From assembly GCA_020744425.1 (NCBI GenBank), contig JAGMUV010000035.1:515118-579117 (forward strand): a stretch of 64,000 nucleotides of DNA, read 5' to 3'. This DNA is from Dactylonectria macrodidyma (lineage: Eukaryota > Ascomycota > Sordariomycetes > Hypocreales > Nectriaceae). This document shows positions 23,745-34,142 of the stretch, piece by piece (position 1 is the first letter of the stretch; each line of letters starts with the position of its first letter). A program made the position numbers and the translations under genes. Below the pieces are notes generated by a model. It had not been told where the DNA came from. It was given only the letters and a program-made list of their open reading frames with translations, and made no database searches.

Positions 23745-24264
23745 CACTGTGAACACGGTCAGGGACATTGCCTATGTTCTTTGGAATGTGGGCTAGAGGA
23801 GGTGAGGTCCTTTGATAAGACATGAAATGTCTTGCCCTTTGGAGACTGCTTCTTCGATACGCTATTTCTTCTTCGGTCATTGTTGAGAAGAGCTCCCCAA
23901 GACTTGATTAGTGTCTGATCGGACCAGCCACACTCCCGAACGTGGCCGAGCAAGAAATTTCACTCCACCAACCCTCCTCTGCAAGCCACACTTGTTAATT
24001 GGACATGTCCCTGCTACTCCACGGCTCAGTGACCATGGTGATCTTAGTCTGAGGGACTCATCCCCCTTTATACTCCTGGTCCATAACCGTGACCTCTTCG
24101 TTTGCACACAGCCCCATCTTGTTGGACAATGGATGCTACAGCCTGCCCAGGTGCTTTTCTTCTCATAATAAAAAAAATTGAGCTCGCATGAGTCAGACGC
24201 ACATCATCACCCGCCTACCAGTACTTTTTGTATTGGTGTAGCCATTTGGTCGTACTGGTCCCAT
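23745..24264. other. No supported gene
   Basis: This is the 3' flank of the Reg1-like gene. I see no coding signal. Confidence 0.5.
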
Positions 24265-24373
24265 CGCTTCAATTCAAGTAAGTCAAGTTCGGGGGTGTAA
24301 CTTGATTACTTGAAATAAAATCGTGCGTGAACTTACTTAACTTGATTTGAATTGATATACTTGAATTGAAGCG
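24265..24373. repeat. Short inverted-repeat block, probable hAT end or MITE
   Basis: CGCTTCAATTCAAGTA at 24265 is matched by its reverse complement at 24358-24373. The interior is full of AAGTCAAGT/ACTTGACTT-like words, the same subterminal motif seen at both ends of the hAT element at 27535-30733. It lies 34 bp beyond the 3' end of a hAT transposase fragment. Confidence 0.7.
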
Positions 24374-24407
24374 CTGACCTGAGGCTAGGATGAAGCTATT
24401 GGTACTC

Positions 24408-24740
24408 TCACGCCTCCCCTCCATCCCAACCCATCAGGTCCACACCAAAGCTGACGACCTCGCCCACAGTGATCACTTGATAGCCTAGCCAATTCCGTAT
24501 GCACTGTATTTCCTCTATTATCTCGGGGCTTAAGCTATGCCTTTGCGAGCTTACTGTCAAGTTTGTGACACTAAACGTCCGCTCAGGATCGACAGACATA
24601 GCAGGAATTGCCAGGATGTCGAGGGCAAACTTGCTCAGATGTGGATATTCTTGGTGATCCTTCCACCATAGAATGGGGTTCAAGTTCTCTCGCCGGACTG
24701 GCCCTTGCCTCGGATTTGAAAGTGAGATGTGATTGCCCAT
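24408..24740 (-). pseudogene. hAT transposase C-terminal fragment
   Basis: The 110-residue frame includes ALDILAIPAMSVDPERTFSV and SSQRHSLSPEIIEEIQCIRNW, the hAT-family dimerisation domain (Dimer_Tnp_hAT). Only this C-terminal piece is present. I find neither the zinc finger nor the catalytic core upstream. The neighbouring subterminal repeat (24265-24373) is probably the end of the same element. Confidence 0.8.
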
Positions 24741-25342
24741 AATATTAGCGTGTGCACCAACATGGAGGCTAGTGAGGGGACGACCACGAGCGATGATCTA
24801 TCAGACATTACTCAATTATAGCACAACATGGAATCTACGACCGCATTCGGGACCTTTGGGATAAGTACGCGTCCGTCTGTCTCCGTATGGGCGCGGATAC
24901 GCTGGAGCGAGTTCATTGCCTGAGGAACAGGGTCCGACACGGCGGGGCAAAGCTAAGCAGTTGGGTAGGTAATTGAGACTTGAGGTCGGCGAAATACCTT
25001 CACATACTAGGTATGTAGGTCGCCCATACAGTTGATTGAGAGTACAAGTAGCCTATGGAGCACAACGCCATATCACCCAGACTATGACGTGGCGTCGGCT
25101 TATTGGGTGGCTTCGGCTCCTGTGGCTGCCCTCCTAATCAATCATGATTCGACGTTGTAGGGTCTCGAACCAAGTCATACAGCGCTGATAAGCCGGCCGT
25201 TTCTCAATTCAATCAGTTCCTCTATCTTGCTACATTCATGCCCAATACCCTCCTGATCCATAAAGCGCCGCATAACAATTTGCTATCAAAGCTGGTCAAG
25301 ATAACCGAAAAACTCGTGTGACCTAGATTTGCTCAGTAACCC
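24741..25342. other. No supported gene
   Basis: This is unique-looking sequence with no recognisable hAT remainder and no coding signal. Confidence 0.5.
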
Positions 25343-26661
25343 TTACATAAAGCTAGACAGCTCTAGGCCCTGGACCTCAGTCTGCAAGCCTATAATTTCA
25401 GAATCGACAAGTTCTTGTAAATGACAGGTGTGCTCTTTAAGAGTACCGGATGAATCATAGATTAGTTCAGAACCCTTCTTCTTCTTCTTCTTTGACTTTG
25501 GGAATTTTAGGTCTGGACACTTTTCGAAGTCAGAGTGACCAAATGTTTCCTTATGGACAACCCACGCGCCGCAGGGCAAGCTGGAATTCCATCCATATGA
25601 TCCATGTGACCCGTTTGAATGATAAAGAGTTGGCAATTGAAATTCTCGAATCATCTCCGTGGTTGCTGACAAGCTAAGATCAACGAACGGCCGAGACGGT
25701 TTTGGTAAGAACAGCTTCGTGGACATCATCTCGTGTATCAGCGTGCCGAGTACTATGGACTTGCACTCGGACTCACAGGTTATCCCGTCCTGGCAAACTC
25801 GCTGGACGAGAGAGTGAAGATGTGTGACCAGTACTTCGAGTAAACCTTCTCTCTCGGCATCTATCATCTCTGCTCATAACATTAGAATTGGCAAAGTCAT
25901 TTAGAGGATTGCCATACCGATGATCTTTGGGCGGATAGGAAGTTCAGAGGGAGACAAGGGGCCTTTGCCTTCCAGAATCGCTACCCGTGTTGTTGATTTG
26001 AACAGCTCCGGTTCATCGAATACGAAGGAAACCAAAATCCATCTGGTGAGATCATCACAAATTTCACTCGGGATTGATCTTCTTAGTTGGTCGATCCATA
26101 TCTTCGCAAAGAACCATAAGGCGCGGTGGCATGCCAAATCATCTACTACTGCTGCGATCCCGGCCATCGTCTTGATTGTCACGGCCTTAGGCAATTTTTG
26201 GGTGTGCCCATGAATGGCATCCATGACAATTTCAAAGGCGGATGGGTCGAAAATTGGTTCGAATTTCCAATGACGGAGGCCATCCGCCTCTGGCTGGGCT
26301 TCGACGTAATGTCCTGTGAACATTACCTTTGCGCGACGTGCAGCCATCGTGAGATGCTTCATAGAAACTTTGAAACGTGACTCGACAATGGGATATGCGG
26401 AGTCTTTAGCCTCTTCGAGAGCTAGATGGTCTTACATGGAATTGTCAGAAACTAATGCTGGGAAGACTGGGAATGCTAACCTTGAGGCGGCGCGGAATGA
26501 GAGTCGGTGGCGTTGGTATCTTCGCGCTCCCTTCTTGGGTCATTCTCACCAGGATCTAGGGGCGAAGGGGATCCATCAACGGCCGGGCAAGGGTCGATTT
26601 GGTGAGGGAGGATGATCAGAGTGTCTGCATCTGGATCGATGTCCACATATGACGTAGACAT
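25343..26661 (-). CDS. BTB/POZ domain protein
   Basis: The three-exon minus-strand model is 26481-26661, 25918-26430 and 25343-25869, with introns of 50 and 48 nt, giving 406 aa. Exon 1 begins MSTSYVDIDPDADTLIIL, a common opening of fungal BTB proteins. After an acidic low-complexity stretch, the frame resumes with SRFKVSMKHLTMAARRAKVM and an HWKFEPIFDPSAFEIVMDAIHGH segment, matching the core of the BTB fold. The middle resembles the helical region that follows BTB in this fungal family. Near residue 350 is a run of lysines (KSKKKKKKG). BTB domains mediate protein-protein contacts, for example with cullin-3; the partner here is unknown. All splice sites are canonical and no lesion is seen. 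Confidence 0.82.
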
Positions 26662-27534
26662 TTTAGTTCTGAAGGTAGTTCCTTATGAAAATGCGCAGCT
26701 ATGCCAATACAGAATAACAAGAGCCCGGATACAAAATGTTGCAACGCTGAGTGGGAAGTTTATATGCGTTCGGCGCAGAGACTCTTGGGAGGTCGACCAT
26801 TTGCCCTAAATGCGGCAGAGTCGTGCAAAGTGTGGCGTCATGTATTATTATCCGAGGCGAAGTGTAAGAGAGCACATATCAAGGACGATCAAAGTTCTGT
26901 CATCTCGTAAAAGATAGGGGCACACCGTTGTTCATCTAATGGTCTATAGTTTTGCGGAAGTGGAAACTTGTTGGCCGGTTCGTCGCTTTTGTATGGTACC
27001 ACATAGTTCCCGCCACGTCATGCCTACGTCTGATCCAAGCTGTTACAAACTTTATCCATGAGAAAACCTTCGATCGAGCGGGCACCAATCAAAGTAGTTG
27101 AATGGTCAATTGTATAACTAGTCCTCACCACCGTGGCTCGAAGGTTGTATAATGACCTGGAGTTACAATTACGTCGTCCGGGACAGCTGGGGGGCATGCT
27201 AGCTACGTTCGGTCCACGGCCAGCTGAGCAGGTTGTCGTTCTTGCAACGGGTTTCCGATGGCGCTTCTACCTCTCTGTGTTGAGTGTTACGGAAGCTTGC
27301 GGCGGTCATACCGCTTCGCAGAGGCTATCGGCCGCAGTCTGCTTTCTATGACGCTACGGAGAGGAGATATCGGTGGGCGAGGCGCGGCACATGATGCAGC
27401 AGTTCGAGAAGAACAAGCTAAATAGCTCATTAGAGGATACTCGAGCTACGTTTATGGCTGACCTGAACCTCTCAATGACGGATCCTGAGGGGGGCAAGTG
27501 CCGAGGGCCTGGCAGATAGGTTTGAGGATATAGC
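26662..27534. other. No supported gene
   Basis: A frame at about 27361-27516 reads MMQQFEKNKLNSSLEDTRAT and may be a fragment of an unknown protein, but it ends in a stop and lacks context. Confidence 0.4.
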
Positions 27535-30500
27535 CAGCGTTCCTAACAAGCCAAGTAAGTCAAGTCGGCACCCCAGACTTGTCGACTTGGCCTATTTTCA
27601 GGCTATATTTGTTTGTTTCTGACGTAGATTTGACTTGACTTGTGGTGTTTGACAAGTCCTAGGCCCAGATTAACCTCCAGAGATCTCTCCAGAGGATTTA
27701 CTTACTCCCATCTCGTTCCAATTGAACATACCCATCCTAGCCCAGTTCTTGAGACATTGACAAGACTTCATCGTTGCAAAGTGTTGCCGATGCTTCTGAG
27801 AAGAGATCTGAAGCTTCGCAACGCTGAAGCGCCTCTCACACTCGCTTGACATGGCAGGAATAGTCAAGAAGTCTATTGCCATTCGATACAGCCTTGGCCA
27901 CTTGCCGTTTCTGCCGATCCACCTCGAAATAAGGTCCTCAGCTTCCTCCCCACCTCCCTGATTAGTTTCTTCCTCAGCCAATGGCCGTGGAGGCTCTGAA
28001 AGGTAGTCCTCAATCTCGTCGATCAAGCGTGGTTGTTGGGTCTGATAATAATTGCCCTTAGTGATCCACGGAGTCTTCGTCTTCTTCGCCTGGGCATTCT
28101 GAGGAACTGGCTGAGAGCTCCCGATTGCCCTATCCGCGTATGAGTCGCCAAAAAAAGCCCTCAAGTCCTTGACAATGGCCTCCTTGCGTTCGGGGTAGTA
28201 GACTTCGATAAACCGTGTCTTGTGAGCTGGGAGCAGAATCATTGCCGACCAATAGACCCCTGTGTCCTCCATCAGATTCCTGTACTTTTCCAGCTTCTTA
28301 GAGGCAAACTCAAGCGAGTGCTGTATATATCGGAGGCTTAGATCGCCGAGTTGGAGCTCCTCAGTGGCTCTTGGTGACTCAGGCGGAGAGGATCGGATCT
28401 GAGGAATAGACCAGGCTTGTCTTGGAGAGGAAATATCGACTTCGAAGTCTTGGAGGCGGGGTAGGAAGTCTAATTTCCCTCTGCGAGCGCCGAGGCATCT
28501 GGGACTCGTCACCTGCAACAAATATACAGCTTTCAGCTGAATCGGAAGACCCAAAGGAAGGCTCTTCTAGATCTGTGGTGTCTCGAACGGTGTACCAACA
28601 AGGCCCTCATTATAGCGTTTTTGCATTTCCTTGAGGTGGTCTTGCAAGCAACAGACTGTTGAGATGACCTCCGCAAACCTGGGATCCCTGCCTCGAAGTG
28701 TTTGGTATACTCGATATGTGGCTTCAAGACTTCGAGGATTTCCGTGAGGACGAGCCAGTCTTCGTGTTGCAAGACATCTTCTTCAGGGATCCGATTTTCA
28801 GGTTTCTCGTCTGTCCTGCTCAGCCTGCAGAAGGTATCAATGATGTCCTTAAGCTTGGTAGCGCGAAGGATCATAAGTTATATCGAATTCCACCGCGTAT
28901 CGTTGTCTGCCTTCACCATCAAGCCCACCACGTCCTTTTCGATTAGCCAAAGCCCCAGCTCTTGCAATATATCCGCGCGATTCGACCGGTGGTGATTGCA
29001 AGGAATTGGTCTCTCCGTTGAGGGGTTCTGCGGATGAAATGGACGGCGTTGTGAAGCTTGCCAACTGGGCCATACATCCTCCACTCTTTGAGAAGCCTCA
29101 GTTCAGTATCGACATCAAGATTGTCCTTATTATAGGCAGAGTCGAAGATTTCTGACGAAGCTCCCTCGAGGAAGGCCTTGGCAGAGAGGTTGAGTACGTG
29201 GCCAAAGCAGCGGATTCGAACCTGCCTTTCAAGTTTGACTCTTTGGTACTCAGTTAAGTGAGGCTTCAACGCTTTAAGAATGGCCCTGACTGCCGTATCG
29301 CAAGAATCTGCGTTATCAGCAGTAAAGAAGCCGAGTTTCTTGCTAATATCGAAGTCCCTAAACAACTGGACCATGATCCGAGCCTGGTTCTCGCCTCCGT
29401 GGCTGCCTTCAACCCGTTCAAGGGACAATAGACGTATCTGGAGCTTCCCAGAAGTGTCAACAAAGTGGGCGATAATGGAAAGCAATGCAATATTGTTTGG
29501 AGAAGTCCAGAGGTCAAAGGTGATATGGATTTTGCTCCGAGCCACTTGGAACTCACGCTTTAGAAGTGTCTTTCTAGTTTCGTACTCCATAGTGATCCAA
29601 TTCTTGACTGTAATTATCAGCGCTTTCAGGTAAGAGTTCGTTGATGAAGTCCCTATTAAGTAGCAGAAGGAGTTCGCGGAACAGAGGGTGTTCAATGCCG
29701 TAGAAGGGGATATTTGCGTCGATAATCCAACCCATCAAGAGATTCTTGAATTCGTCGGCTGCCGTACGAACCACGAGGCGTTGGGAGGACTTGTCGGAGC
29801 TCGACGTCTTCGCAAAGTCGATTATTGCTTGTCTCTTTGCAAGGGGCCCGTCCCCATCTTGATCTTGAAGCTCCCCATCTGGAAATATACGGTGCTGTTT
29901 CTTGAGATGCCTGCCTGCTGATGTAGTTGCCTCCCCATCGAATAGCTTCGTTATTCCGATCAATTCGCAGTGCTTGCAAAGAAAGACGTCTTCGTGGGTG
30001 TCGTCAGGGTTCAATCGAACGAGACAGTTGACATGAGTCTGTATCCACGAATTGCGCTTCCTTTTCTTGTGTAGCCATGACTCGAGAATATAGGTATTAA
30101 CCCTGCCGTCGCTTTTCAACTTGATCTTGGGGAGTTCGTCCACATCCTTCGCGCCCCTGATGTCGTCGGCTCGAATACGGGCAGTCTGGTAGGTATAGGA
30201 CAGGGAATTCGAGGACGAAGCTCGTCTAAGGACCGAGAACGAGTCATTTCCAGCGGTCAATCCATTGGAAAAATCGTCAGCATCTGAAAGGGCAGTTGAG
30301 GAAGGCGTATCCATTGTTTCGGTACGAAAACTCAAGAATTGGGGGAGGAATTGATGACTGACGAAGTCTTCTTAGTGAAATTGTTGAGCACCGCGTCACC
30401 GCGACGCTGCGACGTGAGCCAGTCGTCCCAAATGTTTTTCAAAGCAATAGTTTGGAGACGGCGGCTAATACATGGGCACCTAGGTGCCCAAATAAAGTGG

Positions 30501-30733
30501 CGGCGAGACAACACCACACCGAAAATTATCGCCAGAACCATATTTGGCCACTGTCCGGGGCCAATTGACCCTATATATAGGAAAAACTAGATGCCATATA
30601 TGACTTGCAAGTCTGGCAAGTCTGAATGAGGAGAACTTGACTTGATTTGGCTTGCGGGCCCGACGATTTGATTTGCAAGACTTGATTTGGCTTGCCAACT
30701 TGACTTGCTAAACTTGACTTATTAGGAACGCTG
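27535..30733 (-). mobile_element. hAT element (non-autonomous by decay)
   Basis: The element has terminal inverted repeats CAGCGTTCCTAA at 27535 and TTAGGAACGCTG ending at 30733. Repeated AAGTCAAGT/ACTTGACTT words lie inside both ends, and a minus-strand transposase pseudogene lies between them. CAG...CTG ends and subterminal repeats are hAT hallmarks. The 8-bp flanks (GATATAGC on the left, GGCCAGAC on the right) do not match, so the target duplication is lost or one flank has been rearranged. Confidence 0.85.
27670..30314 (-). pseudogene. hAT transposase, frameshifted
   Basis: Reading from 30314 leftwards, an N-terminal block carries a BED-like zinc finger (FLCKHCELIG ... HLKKQH). A frame change near 29600 follows, then the catalytic region with ITFDLWTSPNNIALLS, FFTADNADSCDTAV and RIRCFGHVLNLSAKAFL. 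Another frameshift lies near 28965 and an in-frame TAA after TRWNSI. A further shift is near 28640, and the block at 27670-28554 ends in the dimerisation domain (IDFLTIPAMSSECERRFSVAKL). Together these cover a near full-length transposase of about 850 residues, resembling the Restless-like group of fungal hATs. With at least three lesions it cannot make an active enzyme, unless some breaks are short introns, which I could not demonstrate. Confidence 0.85.
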
Positions 30734-32326
30734 GGCCAGACAGCCTTGGATGATCAGGTTCAACCGAACCGACACTTATCCAGGAACCAGGAGGCTAATT
30801 TAGTTTCCTGGATCCTCCGTCAAGAGTCCCTGGGCTATGCTCCCTCCCACAGTCAGATCCGTGCTTGCGTCGTGGTTCTCTTGAAACAACAAAACAAGAA
30901 GCAGGAGTTGGGACGCAACTGGGTAGCCAAATTCATCAAACGCCATTCGGACCTCAAGACCAAACTTGGGAGACGCCAAGAGGCCAACAGATTCAATTCA
31001 TTCACTCCCAAAGCGGTGCATTGGTACTTTGATATCAGAGAAGAGGAGTACGGCTGGATTAAGCCGGGAAACACCGTGAATGTTGATGAGGGCGGTATCA
31101 TGACTAGTTTTGGTGAGTGTCTAACTTTTTATGCATAGATCTAGCTAATCAGGCTTGTTTTCCAGGTCTAGATAGTTTGGTGGTTGGGAGTTCAGATCCA
31201 AAACGAAATGCCCTTCTAAAGAGTCCCCAGTCTCGTAACTGGACTTCATTTATCGAGGCTATCACTGCGGACGGCCGTGCTTTGACTCCTGGCATCATAT
31301 TTAAGGGCAAGGCACTCCAACAACAGTGGTTTTTGGAGGAATTCCGGAAAATAGCTGATTGGAATTATATAACTTCGCCTAATGGATGGACAGACAACCA
31401 CATTGCTATCGAGTGGCTTGAGCGAGTCTATTTGCCTCAGACCCAGCCTGCCGACGAATCTGATGCCAGGCTTATTATCCTGGATGGACATGGAAGTCAT
31501 GCAACGGTGCGTTTTTGGTTCATATGCAAAAGAATCATTGTTGATTTGAAACAGGATGCGTGGATGGCCACGTGCTTTTTGAACAACGTCTATTGTTGTT
31601 ACCTCCCTGCCCATTGTTCTCATGGTCTCCAGCCGCTGGATAACGGTGTTTTCAATGCCTCGAAGACGGCATACCGGAAAGAGCTTGGAAAACTGGCTTC
31701 CCTGACTGATTCTGCGCCTGTTGACAAGGTCAACTTTATACGGGCTTATGCCAAAGCACGTGAGGTCGCGATGACGTCAAAGAATATATTGTCCGGTTGG
31801 AGAGTCACTGGAAATTGGCCAATCTCACGAGCCAAGGCATTGCGGCATCCAGAGATTCAAGCAGACAGGATAGAGACGACTCCCGAAACATGTTGCCTAT
31901 TTTGGCTCGGATGATACACCAAAGACCAGCCGCCAAATCCGTGATCTTGGCAGGAACAAGTCTCCTGGAAGTCGAAAGCGATATGCTGTAATAGCCAGAG
32001 ACTTTGAAGCCTAAGAACAGGCCATTGCAGCACATGCCGGCAGAATTACTAGTCTGGAGGAAGAAGTGGCTCGTTTGAAGTGAGGGAAGAAAAGAAGAGC
32101 GATTTCTAACCCTAACAGACGGTTTATGGCACTCGGCGAGGCTCTGATACAAGATAAAGCTATTCCCGAAGTTGGAGATCAAGGAGCGTCTATTTTGGTG
32201 GATTCTGAATCGGAGGAGGTGGTGGTCTCAGACACGGAGACAGCTTCAGAGATTGAGGTCACGGCCGCACCTGAATCTCCTCAAATAACCACCAGGTCGG
32301 GGCGGCTTGTAAAGAAGCCTAAATAG
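30734..32326 (+). pseudogene. pogo/Fot1-like Tc1-mariner transposase, truncated
   Basis: The frame is open from the hAT border. It has a CENP-B/HTH_Tnp_Tc5-type helix-turn-helix part (NLVSWILRQESLGYAPSHSQ, NWVAKFIKRH) and then a DDE_1 domain: VDEGG at about 31083, LDGHGSHA at about 31483 and GLQPLDNGVF at about 31625. A GT-AG intron (about 31113-31165) joins TSFG to LDSLVVG. After 31907 the C-terminal tail continues in another frame with stops (TAA after RDFEA, TGA after VARLK) down to about 32326. The N-terminal start is missing because the hAT element ends exactly where this frame begins. The gene is therefore broken at both ends. Pogo-type enzymes cut and paste at TA sites. Confidence 0.85.
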
Positions 32327-32443
32327 GAATAAATACTTCAATTCTCTACAGAATGATATATTTTTTATGTTTATAGACTCAAAATTGGATTGAAATCGAG
32401 TTGGTATAAAAAGTAGATTTTTGGTGGGAAGGCGATTTTTTTG

Positions 32444-32477
32444 GTGACCGAAAGGGGGGTGTGACCGAAAGGGGGGT
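32444..32477. repeat. Tandem duplicate of a 17-bp motif
   Basis: GTGACCGAAAGGGGGGT occurs twice in direct succession (32444-32460 and 32461-32477), about 120 bp beyond the pogo C-terminus. It may mark the right end of that element. No matching left end was found. Confidence 0.8.
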
Positions 32478-32639
32478 GGTGCATGGTACCTATGACGCGA
32501 GGAGCGAGATGTCATAAAAAAAAAGAAGACAACTGTAGTCAGCTTGAGCTTCATCATCGGAACTTATAGTGAGTCCGCTTGTGACTATCGATCTATCTTG
32601 AAATCTTTTATTATTTCCTCAATTGGAAGAGTTGTAAGG

Positions 32640-33119
32640 TGGTGGGCTGGCTTTCCTCATGATCTCTCTGGCAATAGCCGAGACCTTGGCGGGGCCAAGC
32701 GGCCGTGTGCCGACGCCAATGAGGTTTCGAAGCATGAAGGAAAGCTCGGAGACACTGCGAAAGAACCGAACAAAAGCAGCCGATATGCCACGAGAGCGAC
32801 AACGAGAGCGACAACGATTGAAGAGGAAGTCGATCATGCGACAGACCCAAGGAAGGGAAACAGTAGCAACAACAACGAAGGAAGGGCGATACTCCAGAAG
32901 ATCCTGGAGTTATTGGGCAAGTACCGCGCTGAGTTCCAAGGGCTAAGGGAAACCATCAAGGAGCAGAATGGGATCATCAGTAACCAGCAAGAGGCAATTC
33001 GAGATTTGAAGGAAGCAGCTGAAGAGGAGCAAAATACGGCCCAAGAGTTGAGTCAACAATTGGAAGACACCAAGAAGCAGATGGGCGATGAGTTGAAGCG
33101 AATTCGCGAACAACTTGAA
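32640..33119 (+). pseudogene. Coiled-coil ORF1/Gag-like fragment (probably Tad1-type LINE)
   Basis: The frame has a charged N-terminal part and then a long coiled coil (about 32880-33119: ILELLGKYRAEFQGLRETIK, followed by Glu/Gln/Lys-rich heptads). This pattern is usual in ORF1 of fungal Tad1-like LINEs. The frame runs straight into an LTR at 33120, which adds about ten foreign residues before a stop. No ATG opens the frame near its start, so it is a truncated piece. It could also be the Gag start of an LTR element. Confidence 0.5.
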
Positions 33120-33370
33120 TGTCACATATCACCACCAGGTTCCACTGTGCTTTAGAGAGCCGTGCGACCGGATATGAAACGCGGCCCGTACCTTTGGGTC
33201 GTGTATCCGGTTTCACATCCGGCTTGTCGCATCAAGGACTCCAATCCTAACGACATGAGCTTAAATCGCTGTGCTTGAACACATGGCTGTTCAATTTCTT
33301 TTGTTCTTTAGATAATTCTCATCTATTGACTGGTGCCATCAATCATCCCTGTGGAGCCAATTGTCTGACA
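33120..33370 (+). repeat. LTR copy (TGTCACATATC ... TGTCTGACA)
   Basis: It is homologous over most of its length to the solo LTRs at 40865-41069 and 44563-44781, sharing TTAGATAATTCTCAT and GTGCCATCAAT. It begins TG and ends CA. The 5-bp flanks (TTGAA and GAGAA) do not match, so this copy is not a clean solo LTR insertion. Confidence 0.8.
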
Positions 33371-34142
33371 GAGAAGCAGGGTGTTTTATTGTAATCGCGG
33401 ACACGCTGTTGTGATCTGAGCCCCACTTGCCGTCTGGCCTCATTACTCCGTAGCACAGTGATCCACAATAATGATCCACAACACCAAGAACTGTCAGGCT
33501 GCAATAACGACGGAATGGTCTCCCCTCCCGGGTCCAAAGTCTCTCCAGGATGCACGTCTTGAGCAACACAAAGAGGGTCGTTTGATCACTGACCACCGCT
33601 CGGGCTCCCCTCAAACGTAGCACGGCCGATCACGCGCCCCCGCAACACCCCCAGTAAGCCACCTCAGCTCGACCAAGGCAACGTGCAGTTCGGACGGCAA
33701 AGTGCATGACTGTCTTGGTGTTGCTGCAGGTTTGAGCATCAGGCAGCAAATGGGTCATTGCATTTACGGCAAGATGCTAGGCAACCTTGGTTGAGAAAAT
33801 ACCGCCGCCTTGGCTGCTGCGGTAGACAAGCAAAACAGGAAGCTCGGTTCCCAACACCTGCAATGCAGCAGCAAGTTTTTTGCGACTAGATAACGCAGAT
33901 CATCTAGTTGGCTCTAAGCGATCAGCACGGGGCTGGCCGGTTTGCCCTACCATGATTTGATCTGACAAGGTGTGCGGGGTAAGCCATGGCTTCAGCTACC
34001 CACTGCTGCAACCTTCAGTGTCAACATAAACTGAGGCAAGATAACGACGATCAATGATTCCCAATCCGGTCGCACTTGCGGTTGAGTCGACAGTTTCCCC
34101 CCTTCCCCCCTCACTGCCCCACCACGATTTCTTACGACGTAG
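33371..34142. other. No supported gene
   Basis: This is unique-looking sequence between the LTR copy and the left end of PB3. I see nothing supported in it. Confidence 0.5.
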
